Assembly: GCA_963798435.1 (NCBI GenBank)
Contig: CAWCTF010000001.1
Location: 1 to 64,000 of the forward strand
Direction: 5' to 3'
DNA length: 64,000 bases
Source of the DNA: JALHST01 sp963798435
GTDB taxonomy: Bacteria > Bacteroidota > Bacteroidia > Flavobacteriales > Flavobacteriaceae
Under the pieces are notes generated by a model. The model had not been told where the DNA came from. It saw nothing but the letters and a program-made list of their open reading frames with translations, and ran no database searches. Position numbers and translations under genes: made by a program. This document shows positions 28,025-37,746 of this stretch, one piece after another (the first letter of the stretch is position 1; each line of letters starts with the position of its first letter).

Positions 28025-28172
28025 TTTTGCCGATCTAAAGAATGACGTAATTCGAATTAGAAGGCGTTTGCCACTCCCCTATTTAAAAAACCTGCTTTTT
28101 TAAGTATCTTCGCTAATGACCACGTGAATGCGGGAATCTGCATTCTCCTTAAATAACCGACACCCATGCGCA

Positions 28173-29618
28173 ATGCCCTCAGGACTTATTATTATCGCCT
28201 TTATCTTTTGCACAGTTTCCCCTTTAGTGGCGCAAGACAAATCGCATTACCAGACCGATTTCACCAGTGAAAATTTAGCCGAGCGCCGCACGGGCATCCT
28301 CAATGCCATTGGCAACGATGCCATCGCCCTCATCCAAGGCACAAGTGGCCAGGCTGGTTTTAGTGTTTTCCGCCAATCGAATACCTTTTATTATCTAACC
28401 GGTCTCGAAACAGACCATGCATATCTCTTGCTGAACGGGAAAAACAGACAGACGACCCTCTATCTGCCCCATCGCGATGCAGGAAGGGAACAGGGCCAGG
28501 GAAAAGTATTGTCGGCCGAAGATGGCGAATTGGTCAAAGAGCTTACCGGCGTAACATCGGTAAAAGGGTATGAGTTTTTGGCGGCCGATCTGGTCGGGAC
28601 CGGCTTGATAAAATCTTCCGTCCCCTTATTGTATACGCCTTTAAGTGCAGCAGAGACCGGCAACGACAGTCGGGATGAACTTTTATACGGGCAGGCGCGT
28701 GCCGCTGCCGACCCGTGGGATGGTAGCGCCACCAAAGAGGCCTTGTTCGTTCAGAAAATCAACGCACAATTCCCGCAATTCGAAATACGTGACCTTTCCC
28801 CCATATTGGATGGCATGCGACTCATCAAAAGCACGGAAGAAATCGGACTGATACGCAAAGCGACTCAAATTGCCGGCTTGGGCATTATGGAGGCCATGCG
28901 ATCGACCAAACCCGGCGTCTATGAATACCAACTCGATGCCGCCGCCAAATACATCTTTTATTTGAACGGGGCTCGCGGCGATGGCTACGCCTCGATTATC
29001 GGCGGGGGCACCAATGCGTATATGGGCCATTATTTTCATAAGACCGATGTGCTTCACAGTGGGGACTTGGTGTTAATGGACTATGCGCCCGACTATCGGT
29101 ATTACACCAGTGATGTTACCCGGATCTGGCCTGTAGACGGCACTTTTGACAAAGCGCAGAAGGAATTGTACAGTTTCATCGTCGCCTATCGCGACGCCCT
29201 TTTTAAGTACATTCGACCTGGCGTAACCTCTGAGGAAGTACTGATCGGGCCGCTGCCGATATGAAACAGTACCTGGTCGGCAAGAACTTTGCGAAACCTG
29301 CCTATTTAAAGGCGGTTCAAGAGGGGGTGCAATTCAGGGGGCATTTTCAGCATCCTGTGGGGATGGCCGTTCATGATGTGGGCACTGTACACCGCGTTCC
29401 CTTACGACCCGGGATGGTGTTTACGATTGATCCCATGATCTGGATTCCCGGAGGAACACTTGTACATCCGGATCGAAGATGTTGCCCTGGTCACCGAGGA
29501 TGGCGTTGAAAACCTAAGTGCCTTCGTACCGTCATCGATAGAAGCCGTTGAAAAGACCATCCAGGAAAAAGGATTGATCGAATTTCGCCCTCCTACCCAA
29601 TTACCATTAAAAAATTAA
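28173..29618 (+). pseudogene. Secreted Xaa-Pro aminopeptidase (M24), two frameshifts
   Basis: A PepP-like metallopeptidase that removes an N-terminal residue before proline. ATG 28173 gives a signal peptide (LIIIAFIFCTVSPLVAQ); ATG 28128 is an alternative. An AMP_N domain is followed by the pita-bread fold, with metal ligands in VLMDYAPDYRYYTSDVTR and later HPVGMAVHDVG. Two single-base shifts break the frame: near 29246-29250 (restoring AAADMKQYLVGKNF) and an extra G at 29450-29451 (restoring PEEHLYIRIEDVALVTEDG, which holds the Glu ligands). The end is LPLKN at 29618. All catalytic residues exist once the two shifts are corrected, so the gene may be intact in the organism. Confidence 0.8.
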
Positions 29619-29672
29619 TGTCATCAACCGTATAAACAAATACCTCGTAAACTATGAAAAATTGGCTTCTAT

Positions 29673-31295
29673 GTGATGGTTTTCATCCTGCCTCCCGCTA
29701 TGAATTCGGCAGTTCCACTTACTGACAACTACCCAAAGAATCCCAACATCAATGCCCTAAACTATACCTTTCGCATTCATGTATCGGATACGACCGATGA
29801 GATCCGCTGCGAAGAGACTATCGACATCGAATACTTGGCAGCCGGTGTGACCAGCTTGCGGCTCGATTTGATCAAGGCCTCCGAAAAATCGGGAAACAAG
29901 GGCATGGTGGTCGGGTCTGTGGTTTCCGAAGGAAAAGCACTTGAATATACCCATGAAAACGATGCCTTGACCATTCAGCTCCCCACACCTTCAACAGAAC
30001 ATCAACACAGTACATATACCGTTACGTATAAAGGGGTACCGGCAACCGGACTCAAGATCGCTGACAACAAATACGGGGACCGGACATTTTTTAGTGATAA
30101 TTGGCCCGATAAGGGCAGAAATTGGTTGGCCACCATCGACCACCCCTATGACAAGGCCACTTGTGAATTTATTGTTACGGCCCCGGCACATTACCAGGTC
30201 ATTTCCAACGGCTTGAAAATCGAGGAAACCGATTTGGATACTGGCGAACGCCTAACCCATTGGAAGCAATCTGTACCAATAGCTACCTGGCTCTATGTAT
30301 TGGGAGTTGCTCGATTTGCCACGCAAACGGTCGATCAATTCGATGGAAAACCGATCGAAACGTGGGTATATCCACAAGATCGGGAGGCCGGATTCTATGA
30401 TTTTGCGATTCCCACCAAACGTGTCTTGGAATTTTATAGTGACCGTATCGGTCCCTTTTCCTACGAAAAATTGGCCAATATACAATCGAATAGCGTAAGT
30501 GGCGGTATGGAGGCCGCCTCGGCCATTCTCTACAGCGAAAACTCGGTGGTCGGCGACCGAAATGAGCGCTGGCGCAATGTGATCATTCATGAAATCGCCC
30601 ACCAATGGTTTGGTAATGCGGTCACCGAATATGACTGGGACGACGTTTGGTTGAGCGAAGGCTTTGCAACCTATTTTACCCTGCTTTTTATCGAACATGA
30701 ATATGGTCATGATGCCTTTTTAGACGGACTCGCTAAAAGTAAAAAAATGGTGATGGATTTTTATGCGAAAAATCCCGGGTATCGCATTGTACATGATCAT
30801 CTTTCCGATATGTCGCAGGTAACCAGCCTACAGACGTATCAAAAGGGAAGTTGGATTTTGCATATGCTGCGCGGAGTGATGGGTACCGAGCATTTTTGGC
30901 AAGGAATTCGTTCGTACTATAAAAAATATAAGGATGTAAATGCCACTACCGATGATTTTCGCATGGAAATGGAGGCGGCTTCCGGAATAGACCTACAGAC
31001 TTTCTTTAATCAATGGCTGTATCGGCCCGGCACCTTAAAATATAAGGGCACCTGGCATTTTGATATGAAGAAAAAGGAAGTCACGATTACGCTTGACCAA
31101 GTGCAGACCGATGGCAGTTTTTTTAAAATGCCTTTGGAAATCGCCATTAACGGTTCTGACGTAAATCAGCAACAGATCCAAAAGATCCAGGTGGATGAGA
31201 AATCGAATGTATTTCGGTTTAAGGTCGATTTTACCCCTGAAAAAATCGTTCTTGATCCGAATTCATGGGTGTTGATGGAAGCGGATTTTAAGTAG
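29673..31295 (+). CDS. M1-family aminopeptidase
   Basis: 540 residues. The substrate-recognition motif is GGMEAAS (a variant of GxMEN) near res 275 and the zinc motif is HEIAHQWFGN (HExxH), with the third ligand Glu in DDVWLSEGFATYFT. The ERAP1-like tail is missing, so it is the short M1 form. ATG 29654, 19 bp upstream, is followed by an A5 run (29657-29661); with four A it would read into this frame with a better signal peptide (MKIGFYVMVFILPPAM). The start used here may therefore be an artefact of one more indel. It lies after, and in the same direction as, the M24 peptidase. Probably exported; digests peptides. Confidence 0.88.
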   Translation: MMVFILPPAMNSAVPLTDNYPKNPNINALNYTFRIHVSDTTDEIRCEETIDIEYLAAGVTSLRLDLIKASEKSGNKGMVVGSVVSEGKALEYTHENDALTIQLPTPSTEHQHSTYTVTYKGVPATGLKIADNKYGDRTFFSDNWPDKGRNWLATIDHPYDKATCEFIVTAPAHYQVISNGLKIEETDLDTGERLTHWKQSVPIATWLYVLGVARFATQTVDQFDGKPIETWVYPQDREAGFYDFAIPTKRVLEFYSDRIGPFSYEKLANIQSNSVSGGMEAASAILYSENSVVGDRNERWRNVIIHEIAHQWFGNAVTEYDWDDVWLSEGFATYFTLLFIEHEYGHDAFLDGLAKSKKMVMDFYAKNPGYRIVHDHLSDMSQVTSLQTYQKGSWILHMLRGVMGTEHFWQGIRSYYKKYKDVNATTDDFRMEMEAASGIDLQTFFNQWLYRPGTLKYKGTWHFDMKKKEVTITLDQVQTDGSFFKMPLEIAINGSDVNQQQIQKIQVDEKSNVFRFKVDFTPEKIVLDPNSWVLMEADFK

Positions 31296-31331
31296 TTTTA
31301 TAGGGATTCATTACCAAACCAATCAACCACC

Positions 31332-32414
31332 ATGATCAATATTTATAGAAAGATCCGAAAACAATTGGCGAACGAAAATCAATTTCAACGCTACTTTCGC
31401 TATGCATTTGGGGAAGTGGCCTTGATTATGATCGGGATCTTTATGGCCCTGCAGTTGCAAAACTGGAACGAAAAACGCAAACAGGACAATGAGTTCAAGG
31501 TAATCTTGGAGCAGTTGTACAATGCCATTATTTATGATGTTGACAAGTTCAAGAACCAAGCAACCTATATGACGAGTCAGATCGAGAATATGGACTTTAT
31601 CCTGAAATATCCAGATTCGATTCCCAAAGTAGAATTGCCCTATGCCCTGTACAGTGTCGGTTTTGATAATTTCAAGTCCTATCAATCAGACGCCTACTTT
31701 TTTATGAACGACCTGCGTTCCGATTATAAGAATTTGGAGCAGAACGAGCTGGTCAAACAAATTACGGGGTATCTCAATAGAACAATAAGTAAACCTGCCG
31801 ATATCTATGACATTGACAATGATATGTTTACGAGTTTTTTAATTTCTGAAGGCATTCCCTATCCGGAAATGAACCGCGAGGACCTGAACAAAGGATGGTT
31901 AGAGAATGATTCCGGCTATTATCCGAAAGACGTATTGGATAAATTACAACAGGATGTAAAAACAAACAAGTACCAAACCATTTTAAAAACCTATCGGAGT
32001 CAGAAGATACTTTATAAGCGGGGTGCCCAAGCAAAATATAACACTGGTAATTCAATACTTGATCTCATCAAGCGATACTATCCCGATGTGCGGGTCATCT
32101 ACGAAAACGTTGGCATTATCGGTACCGCCCTGAATGGCTATGACGATGTGGGTGGCCGATCGACACCCATGTACCGAACCGACGCCAAAAAGGGCATCTG
32201 GGAAGCAGACATGTATTTAAAGGAGGGAACTGTAAAGTTCCGCTGCAATGATAGTTGGCTGCGCAATTGGGGCGCGGATTATGGGGAAGTTCGATTACTT
32301 AAGGGAAAAGCGATTCCCGATGGGGAGAATATTCCGGTTACGGCCGGCAAGTATCATGTCATCCTCAACCTAAGCGATTTTACGTATGAGTTTATAAAAT
32401 TGAAGGAAGAATAG
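31332..32414 (+). CDS. DUF6090 membrane protein with SusE/F-like C-terminal domain
   Basis: 360 residues. The N-terminus carries the DUF6090 hallmark ALIMIGIFMALQLQNWNEKR (a single membrane helix followed by a W-N-E motif). A helical domain (res ~50-240) follows. The last 110 residues look different: GIIGTALNGYDDVGGRSTPM, then GIWEADMYLKEGTVKFRCND and LRNWGADYGEVRLLKG, closing with AGKYHVILNLSDFTYEF. That is the repeat seen in SusE/SusF starch-binding outer membrane proteins. The fusion suggests a membrane-anchored carbohydrate or polymer sensor; this is inference. It is 36 bp after the M1 gene and ends before a terminator shared with the convergent alcohol dehydrogenase. Confidence 0.75.
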   Translation: MINIYRKIRKQLANENQFQRYFRYAFGEVALIMIGIFMALQLQNWNEKRKQDNEFKVILEQLYNAIIYDVDKFKNQATYMTSQIENMDFILKYPDSIPKVELPYALYSVGFDNFKSYQSDAYFFMNDLRSDYKNLEQNELVKQITGYLNRTISKPADIYDIDNDMFTSFLISEGIPYPEMNREDLNKGWLENDSGYYPKDVLDKLQQDVKTNKYQTILKTYRSQKILYKRGAQAKYNTGNSILDLIKRYYPDVRVIYENVGIIGTALNGYDDVGGRSTPMYRTDAKKGIWEADMYLKEGTVKFRCNDSWLRNWGADYGEVRLLKGKAIPDGENIPVTAGKYHVILNLSDFTYEFIKLKEE

Positions 32415-32496
32415 CACCGCCCTATAAAAACCCCAAGATTATATACCACCTACTGAGAAATTACATCTTGCCAAACCATTTTGGATAGGCCATTAA

Positions 32497-32530
32497 AAAA
32501 CCGGTCGACCTTTTGGCAAACCGGTTTTGT
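32497..32530. terminator. Bidirectional intrinsic terminator
   Basis: Stem AAAACCGG (32497-32504) with CCGGTTTT (32521-32528), A-run on the left and T-run on the right. It sits between the convergent DUF6090 gene and the alcohol dehydrogenase gene, so it can serve both strands. Confidence 0.65.
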
Positions 32531-32549
32531 AATACAGATCAACTAAAAT

Positions 32550-33605
32550 CTAATTCTTTAACGAGGCCATATCGATTACAAACCGATAATGAACATCGCT
32601 CTTCAGCATGCGTTCATAGGCTTCATTGATATCCTGAATCTTTATCATCTCGATGTCGGAGGTGATGTTGTGTTCCCCACAGAAATCCAAGAGTTCCTGG
32701 GTTTCGGCGATGCCCCCGATCAAAGACCCTGCGACCGACCTACGCCCCATGATCATAGGAACGGTATGGAGTACGGGCTCCAACGGACCCAGATAGCCCA
32801 CTAATACCAAAGTGCCATTGGTGTTCAGAGTACCTACATAGGGGTTGATGTCATGGGCATAGGGTACTGTATCTATTATGAGGTCAAAGGTATTTTGCAC
32901 CTTTTGCATGTGTTCGGCATCGGTTGAAATCACTACGTCATCGGCCCCAAGGTCCTTGGCATCCTGTATTTTTTCAGGAGATCGTGAAAACAAGGTGACA
33001 TGGGCACCTAGGGCGTCGGCCAGTTTAATGGCCATGTGTCCCAAACCTCCGAGCCCAACAACCGCAACCCTACTATCTTTCCCAACCTTATAATGTCGTA
33101 AAGGTGACCAGGTCGTGATTCCAGCACATAAAACCGGGGCAACCCCCGCCAAGTCAAGATTCGAAGGAATACTCAGTACAAAATGTTCATCGACGACGAT
33201 GTGTTCTGAATAGCCCCCAAAGGTCGGCGAGTCCAAATGTTTATCATGGCCCCCATAGGTCCCCACCCATTCGGGACAATATTGTTCCAGATCTTTTTTG
33301 CAATTATTGCAGCTTCTACATGAATCTACCAAACACCCTACTGCCACCACATCGCCAACCATATATTTGGTAACCCCATTTCCTACTTTGGTGACTTTAC
33401 CTACGATTTCATGCCCAGGAACTACGGGATATACGCTAAAGCCCCAATCGTTGCGGGCGAAGTGCAAATCGGAATGGCAGACGCCACAATAGAGAATATC
33501 GATTTCGACATCTTTAGTACCGACTTCCCTGCGATTAATAACTAATTGTCCTAAGGATGCATCGGCCGCTTCCGTACCGAAAGCCTTGACTTTATTAACG
33601 TTCAT
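32550..33605 (-). CDS. Zinc-dependent NAD(P) alcohol dehydrogenase
   Basis: 351 residues, MDR superfamily, close to the cinnamyl alcohol dehydrogenase/YahK subgroup. The catalytic zinc ligand lies in DILYCGVCHSDLH, and PGHEIVGKV holds His and Glu. A structural zinc loop with four Cys is present (SCRSCNNCKKDLEQYC). The NAD(P)-binding motif is VGLGGLGHMAIKLA. The length is typical. It should reduce aldehydes to alcohols with NADPH, as relatives do, with broad specificity. Monocistronic. Confidence 0.9.
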   Translation of the reverse strand: MNVNKVKAFGTEAADASLGQLVINRREVGTKDVEIDILYCGVCHSDLHFARNDWGFSVYPVVPGHEIVGKVTKVGNGVTKYMVGDVVAVGCLVDSCRSCNNCKKDLEQYCPEWVGTYGGHDKHLDSPTFGGYSEHIVVDEHFVLSIPSNLDLAGVAPVLCAGITTWSPLRHYKVGKDSRVAVVGLGGLGHMAIKLADALGAHVTLFSRSPEKIQDAKDLGADDVVISTDAEHMQKVQNTFDLIIDTVPYAHDINPYVGTLNTNGTLVLVGYLGPLEPVLHTVPMIMGRRSVAGSLIGGIAETQELLDFCGEHNITSDIEMIKIQDINEAYERMLKSDVHYRFVIDMASLKN

Positions 33606-33866
33606 TGAATTTTGATTTTGAAATTTATAAATTTTGTCTGTATGCGTATTTGCGACGAGTACTTTTAGGTTCAGCAGATTTCAAACCCATGTTAAATATA
33701 CGAAAAGCACATTGAAATATGGGTATACTAGGCGCGACTAAATACCTTTTTTTATGAAGGATTTAACTGTATATACCCCTGATAGTTTTCGCATTTCGAA
33801 TCGAACGAATTGCCTAGTGCCTTAATAATTATTAATACTGTTCATTTTCTTTGTTTATGTTCGCAA

Positions 33867-34982
33867 TTAGAAGCGTCTCTCGATTACCTTGTTTGCAGGT
33901 AAGGTACTGCGGGTAGTGAGTTCAAAATCGATTACGCCCAATAACAAATCGTCATCGGTAAGGACCAAGACCTTCCAAATCCCCGGTTTAACATTATTCT
34001 TATAGGTATATCCCCGAAACCCCCCGTTACGACCGCCCGTGATATCAAAGCCGATGTCTTCGACGATTTCCCATGCCCTGGTCTCCTCGTTATACCAGGT
34101 CCATCGATGGATCATTGATTTTTCAAGTCCGGTCGGGGCGAAGATCGATGAGAAAACATACACATCGGTGTTGGGAACGTAGGTGAATTTTAGCTTATGG
34201 TCCCGCCAAAACACATACCATTCGTCGGGTTCGTAGGTGACCACATAATCGTTGTTTTCCAAGCGGATATTATGTGCAACGATTCCTTCCTCGAGCGCCA
34301 ACGGCACGGGTGGAATCAGCCGAAAAAAATAAAAAACATTGATCATGAGATAGATGCCAAGGATCAGGCCGATGAGTTTGGCAATCTTGATTTCGGCCCG
34401 GGTACTAGGGCTGATCGCATAAATAAAGAGTATCAATAGCAGCGTACTGATCAAGCTTACGAGCCCGGAGTATACGTAAATATGGGCATTCATCTCCTTT
34501 ACGAACACGGGGATCATAAAGGTGAAAAACGTAAAGTTTATAAAAAAATAGACACTGAATTGTAAGTACTTGTTCGAGATTCTTTTTTTTAGCACTTCAT
34601 TGGCCAATAGTAGCAAGACCAGGATGACAAAAAAGGATACGGTTTTCGATAAGGAAACACTTCGTGAGAAATACACGACATAGGCACTTGAAAGGCCGCC
34701 GAAGAAAAACTGTATGGCCAACGGAAAATAGTCTTCATAAGTCTCCAAGAATGTGTTTTTCCATTTCCCATCGTCTGCCAAATTGTAGAGATAGATGGTC
34801 AAGGTCAGCAAGGTCATATACAGGCACAATACGATCAAGTCGTACAGCCGATCAATACGGCCCAGGGTAAAGGAATCAAATACAAACCCCCCCATGAAAA
34901 ATACGACCCCTGCATATTTTTCATGCCGCTTTAGAAATTTGTGTGCCTTGCTATTTCGTAGCCTGACCAAGGTTCTTTTCAT
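33867..34982 (-). CDS. Multi-pass membrane protein with DUF2914 domain
   Basis: 371 residues. The first 255 contain about eight hydrophobic helices (for example VVFFMGGFVFDSFTLGRIDR and LIVLCLYMTLLTLTIYLY). The last 110 residues are soluble and beta-rich, with DEWYVFWRDHKLKFTYVPN, KSMIHRWTWYNEETRAWEIV and KPGIWKVLVLTDDDLLLGVI, consistent with DUF2914. The function of that domain is unknown. The assignment is from motif memory, so moderate. It stands alone; nearly 400 bp separates it from the cyclase operon. Confidence 0.65.
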   Translation of the reverse strand: MKRTLVRLRNSKAHKFLKRHEKYAGVVFFMGGFVFDSFTLGRIDRLYDLIVLCLYMTLLTLTIYLYNLADDGKWKNTFLETYEDYFPLAIQFFFGGLSSAYVVYFSRSVSLSKTVSFFVILVLLLLANEVLKKRISNKYLQFSVYFFINFTFFTFMIPVFVKEMNAHIYVYSGLVSLISTLLLILFIYAISPSTRAEIKIAKLIGLILGIYLMINVFYFFRLIPPVPLALEEGIVAHNIRLENNDYVVTYEPDEWYVFWRDHKLKFTYVPNTDVYVFSSIFAPTGLEKSMIHRWTWYNEETRAWEIVEDIGFDITGGRNGGFRGYTYKNNVKPGIWKVLVLTDDDLLLGVIDFELTTRSTLPANKVIERRF

Positions 34983-35371
34983 ACAGGATATTCATTCGTG
35001 CTGTAAATAACGACCGATTACTTTTTGGGGTACTTACTCCATTCGTTTCCGTGCCTTTGCTCCTATTTGGCTGCTATTCCATCACATTGCCAAAAGGAAC
35101 GATGCGGGTTGTAATCAACACATTGGGATGGCTTCTTGATTTTTTTGGTCTACTCGGTTGAACCTATGGTAATCCATTTGCAAAAATAACCAGGATCGTA
35201 CTAGAAAACGTGACGCAAACCAAATAAAAATGGCCTAAAACGGCCGGAAGTTTTTCCAAAATTCCATCTTGCTGGCAAAGTTGTTCTATAGGAAATGCCT
35301 AGATTCCACCAAGCACTAAATATACCGATTTAGGCAATTCGTGAATTCTTTTCTATGGACTATTTATGACC
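34983..35371. other. Gene-free region with a weak minus-strand terminator
   Basis: 389 bp between two minus-strand genes. On the minus strand, GGCCGTTTTAGGCC (35232-35245) is followed by ATTTTTATTT, a weak intrinsic terminator for the cyclase operon that ends at 35372. The left part should hold the promoter of the DUF2914 gene. No coding frame or RNA gene was recognised. Confidence 0.4.
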
Positions 35372-37138
35372 TTAGGCCGTAACGAAGTACATTTTGAGGG
35401 CACCGCGGTTTTTTACCTCGATAACCCCTCGGTATTCACAGGTCCAGGTATCCTTGACCAGTTCATACGTAGTCTCGCTAATGTTGATCTTTCCGGGTTC
35501 GGAAAGGGATTCCATGCGCGAGGCGACGTTCACCGTATCACCCCAAATATCGTAGGCGAATTTTTTGGTACCAACCACTCCGGCAACCACAGGGCCGGTG
35601 TTGATACCGATGCGAATATCAAAACTGCGCTCATGGGCCGTTTGGTCATTTTTGGTCTCCTCTACAAAAGCGGTAATTTCGAGTCCGGCCTGCACCATGC
35701 GGTGGGCATGGTTTTCCTCGTCGGTATGCAGGCCTCCGGCACACATATAGGCGTCGCCGATGGTCTTGATCTTTTCCAGTCCATGTTTTTCCACGATTTC
35801 ATCGAATTTTGAAAAGTAGAAACCGATGGTTTCGACCAAGGCTTCGGGCGACAGTTTTTCTGAATAGCTGGTAAACCCTTTAAAATCGGTAAATAATACC
35901 GATACGGACTCATATTTTTTAGCCTTTACGGCCCCATTTTTCTTTAATTCATCGGCAGTTTCCTCCGGGAGGATATTGAGGAGCAAATGTTCCGATTTCC
36001 TTTTCTCCTTTGAAATGCGCCAAAAAAACCAGGAGAGGGCCGCCAATAATAGGGCCGAAAAGCCAAGAATAATCTGCTGGTTCCTTTTTTGCTGGTTAAG
36101 CAGGTCTACTTCGGTCTGTTTCTGGGAGACTTCATAGTTGGTACGTTGATCAGCTAATTTTTGAACAGTTTTAATATTGATTAGACTATCTCTATAGGTG
36201 ATATGTGCCTTATAATATTTATAGGCGGTGACAGAGTCTCCAACATGGTCATACAGTTCGGAAAGTTTTAAATTGGCATCACTGATTTGTTCCTTTAAAC
36301 CGTAATCTTCTGCCAAACTAAGACTTCTTTGGGCATATTTTATAGCATTTGTGTGTTCATTTTTTTCCATGTAAATATCAGCCATAGCCATAAGATATAC
36401 GCTAATTGGGTAATAATCCTGTAATTCCTCCAAAATGCTTATTGCCTCATTAATATTGTTTTCAGCTAACTCTTTATTATCGTTATTGGCGAATACAATG
36501 CCTATGTTGCCAAGATTATATGCCTTTCCCGCAGTATTATTGACCTTTTCGAATAGTTTGCCAGATTCTTGGAAATAAATAAGTGCTGAATCATAAATCT
36601 TTTGGGTAAGAAGGGCATCTCCTGCATTTAAAATTGCTGATGCTAATGCTACTGTATCACTTGATTTTCTTAGGGTTGATATAGCCTTTTTGTAGTAAAG
36701 CATCCCATTTTTATGATTATTTGAAATAGTATAAATATCTGCAATTGCAGAATAGGCACTACCTTCAACTGGTACTAGATTATTCCTTCCCGCTAATTCT
36801 GCGCTTTTAAGGTAGGCAGATAAAGCCTCATTTAAGTCCCCAATAAATTGTTTAGAATTTCCCTTTTGAAAATATCCGTAAGAAAGGTAAACAGAATTGC
36901 TACTTTGAATTGAAAGATCAATCAATTCATTCGCATATTTCAAAGCTAAATTGAAGTCGTTTATTTCGTTAAAAGAAAGGGCTCGAAGTAACTCCAATTT
37001 GTCGATACCTTGCAATTTGTCCAATTGGTAAATTGGTTTCAAGCTATCTGAAATCCTTTGATCTTGAGAAATGACTATTTGGATATTAAAATAAAAAATG
37101 CCTATCATATAATAATAGGCTTTTCTTTTAGATAACAT
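35372..37138 (-). CDS. Periplasmic-TPR, class III adenylate cyclase
   Basis: 588 residues. A signal peptide (MIGIFYFNIQIVISQ), six or more TPR units (res ~40-330), a coiled-coil linker, one membrane helix (IILGFSALLLAALSWFFWRI, about res 355) and a cytoplasmic cyclase domain. Motifs: SVLFTDFKGFT, KIKTIGDAYMCAGG, AYDIWGDTVNVASRME. The Lys/Asp base-binding pair predicts ATP as substrate and cAMP as product. It should sense something outside through the TPR solenoid. The start is 2 bp after the stop of a small beta-rich protein gene, so they form an operon. A close paralogue with the same layout lies at 52.9-54.7 kb, also preceded by a small beta protein. Confidence 0.9.
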   Translation of the reverse strand: MLSKRKAYYYMIGIFYFNIQIVISQDQRISDSLKPIYQLDKLQGIDKLELLRALSFNEINDFNLALKYANELIDLSIQSSNSVYLSYGYFQKGNSKQFIGDLNEALSAYLKSAELAGRNNLVPVEGSAYSAIADIYTISNNHKNGMLYYKKAISTLRKSSDTVALASAILNAGDALLTQKIYDSALIYFQESGKLFEKVNNTAGKAYNLGNIGIVFANNDNKELAENNINEAISILEELQDYYPISVYLMAMADIYMEKNEHTNAIKYAQRSLSLAEDYGLKEQISDANLKLSELYDHVGDSVTAYKYYKAHITYRDSLINIKTVQKLADQRTNYEVSQKQTEVDLLNQQKRNQQIILGFSALLLAALSWFFWRISKEKRKSEHLLLNILPEETADELKKNGAVKAKKYESVSVLFTDFKGFTSYSEKLSPEALVETIGFYFSKFDEIVEKHGLEKIKTIGDAYMCAGGLHTDEENHAHRMVQAGLEITAFVEETKNDQTAHERSFDIRIGINTGPVVAGVVGTKKFAYDIWGDTVNVASRMESLSEPGKINISETTYELVKDTWTCEYRGVIEVKNRGALKMYFVTA

Positions 37139-37140
37139 TA

Positions 37141-37521
37141 TTAAGCCTGCGGATTAATTCTTATTCTAGGATCCTGGGTATAGGTCGTTGGATCACCTTT
37201 GACCGTATATATAATGTCATAGTCCCTTTCGTTGCCCTTTGGAAAATTGCCGACAGTCGCTTGCCAAGTACCGTTGGGCTGAGCTGCTGGGTCGACGCTG
37301 AATATATCCTGCCCGGGTTTTTCGATAATTTTAATACTGGTAATATCCTCCGACATTTTCCATACCATGAGGTTCCCGGGATTGACCAGGGTCGTGGTCT
37401 TTTGGTCGGCCGGCTCTGTAATCGAGGTGAAACCACTTGCATCGGTTAAGGTGGGTGGAAAGGGATCGGCTGTAGTCGCGCCGATGGTAAGGGTAACAAT
37501 TGTTGGATTAGGTGTGCACAT
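37141..37521 (-). CDS. Small beta-rich protein paired with the TPR cyclase
   Basis: 126 residues, not recognised as a named family. It is beta-rich, with a Pro- and Thr-rich N-terminus and a core reading NLMVWKMSEDITSIKIIEKP. The C-terminus, YDIIYTVKGDPTTYTQDPRI, resembles that of the 153-residue protein at 54759-55220 (YTIQFQVGDKNRVFTIDPVI). Both precede a TPR-cyclase in an operon, so this is a conserved pair. Unlike its paralogue it shows no signal peptide, so the start may be wrong or it may act inside. The likely role is a partner of the cyclase, inferred from synteny alone. The ATG at 37521 is the first in frame. Confidence 0.6.
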   Translation of the reverse strand: MCTPNPTIVTLTIGATTADPFPPTLTDASGFTSITEPADQKTTTLVNPGNLMVWKMSEDITSIKIIEKPGQDIFSVDPAAQPNGTWQATVGNFPKGNERDYDIIYTVKGDPTTYTQDPRIRINPQA

Positions 37522-37600
37522 GAGGGTTGTTATTTAGTTTGTGTTTAGTTATTAAAATGTATTGTTAAGATAAGGTATTCGCATCATTTAGAAAGTAAAA

Positions 37601-37655
37601 TTGTCCGAAACCCATGAATTTTTGTCCGAATGCTACTATTTTTTTATCGAATGCT
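37601..37655 (-). promoter_or_regulatory. Tandem TTGTCCGAA repeats at 21-bp spacing
   Basis: TTGTCCGAA occurs at 37601-37609 and 37622-37630, exactly 21 bp apart, with a third, weaker copy TTATCGAATGCT about 22 bp on (37644). On the coding strand of the operon these read TTCGGACAA. They lie 80-130 bp upstream of the small beta protein start. The paralogous operon has the same motif at the same spacing. Nine-base direct repeats with 12 bp between fit binding by LytTR-type or similar regulators; that is inference. Confidence 0.6.
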
Positions 37656-37746
37656 CCTACAAAGCAAGTTTAAGCTGTTCTAAAAGAGTCTGATTGCAGG
37701 TATACAGCCCTATGTAAGAGGAAATCGGATGCACAAGATGCATTCA

